Assembly: GCF_019704135.1 (NCBI RefSeq)
Contig: NZ_AP024355.1
Location: forward strand, 2,412,001 to 2,476,000
Length of the DNA: 64,000 nt
Direction of reading: 5' to 3'
Origin: Desulfuromonas versatilis
GTDB taxonomy: Bacteria > Desulfobacterota > Desulfuromonadia > Desulfuromonadales > NIT-T3
Shown here piece by piece: positions 63,719 to 64,000 of the stretch. The position numbers and the translations under genes are program-made. Below the pieces are notes generated by a model. The model ran no database searches. It was not told where the DNA came from and saw only the letters and a program-made list of their open reading frames with translations. Numbering within the stretch: the first letter of the stretch is position 1; each line of letters opens with the position of its first letter.

Positions 63719-63833
63719 AACTCAAAGGGCAGCCTTCAGGTGCGATCTGCCATCTCAAGGTGTAAGAGGCTAGAATTAAACGACAATCAATATATCCCAG
63801 GCGGTAGCCGAAGTAAAGGCTTTTCCTGGCCCC

Positions 63834-64000
63834 TCACCGTTCCCGGTCCTTGAAGATCAGCCGCAGGGGGCTCCCCTCGAAGTCGAAAGCCTCGCGGAAC
63901 TTGTTCTGCAGATATCGCTGGTAGGAAAAGTGAACCCCCTCCGCCTTGTTGACGAAAATCGTGATGGTCGGCGGGCGCACCCCGGTTTGGGTGGCATAGA
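63834..64000 (-). CDS. der: GTPase Der, C-terminal fragment (gene continues beyond window)
   Basis: The minus strand encodes, up to a TGA at 63834, [51 protein letters not shown] in outline (written here as short segments: [33 protein letters not shown]). This is the KH-like C-terminal domain of Der (EngA), an essential double GTPase of 50S assembly. Only about 55 codons are inside the window. Confidence 0.9.
   Translation of the reverse strand, partial: YATQTGVRPPTITIFVNKAEGVHFSYQRYLQNKFREAFDFEGSPLRLIFKDRER

Overview
This is 64 kb of GC-rich bacterial chromosome, almost all of it coding and mostly on the minus strand. The gene content points to a Desulfuromonadales/Geobacterales-type bacterium (the former Deltaproteobacteria). 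The clues are a seven-heme c-type cytochrome next to a Rieske/cytochrome b complex, two small GSU3473-like proteins, a surE-pcm-nlpD-rpoS block, a DUF4388 regulator, ExeA-type ATPases and a sigma-54 regulator next to a sigma-54 promoter. This is inference from families and gene order, not a database match.

Layout. 1-2959: C-terminally truncated AddB/RecB-like nuclease and a VanZ-like membrane protein. 3017-3086: ten 7-bp tandem repeats. 3188-3820: acyltransferase. 3887-4987: acetate-transporter-like gene and a degenerate alpha/beta-hydrolase. 5452-11287: a secretion locus resembling the Pseudomonas Fap functional-amyloid system. It has an outer-membrane barrel, two small exported proteins with a double-glycine-like motif, a C39 peptidase and an Asp/Asn/Ser repeat protein, with a strong sigma-54 promoter and a PilZ/zinc-ribbon/AAA+/Fis regulator. 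11592-19051: Cus-type copper/silver efflux CBA plus two His/Met-rich periplasmic paralogues. 19471-23174: seven-heme cytochrome, Rieske protein, cytochrome b and a Cys-rich exported protein. 23259-26200: M1-like peptidase and ChaN-like protein. 26236-28117: GspB/ExeA pair. 28343-30055: glucan phosphorylase. 30153-30690: divergent GSU3473-like genes.

30762-43370 is a co-directional housekeeping block read right to left: tRNA-Val, thrS, infC, rpmI, rplT, pheS, pheT, ihfA, merR-type gene, surE, pcm, yqaA-like, nlpD, rpoS, apt, tRNA-Arg. 43472-50650 holds a DNA alkyltransferase, murJ, rpsT, holA, lptE, leuS and infA. 50840-63718 is a 13-gene chemosensory-type cluster (cheA, two cheW, cheB, cheR, five receiver proteins, plus GAF, HEAT-repeat and ExeA-like ATPase genes) with no chemoreceptor gene inside it. 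The window ends in the 3' part of der.

The best candidate for an under-described system is 5452-11287: a Fap-like export locus whose sigma-54 regulator carries a PilZ-like domain, suggesting c-di-GMP-linked, sigma-54-dependent production of an extracellular repeat protein. The receptor-less chemosensory cluster with a translationally coupled ExeA-like ATPase is the second.
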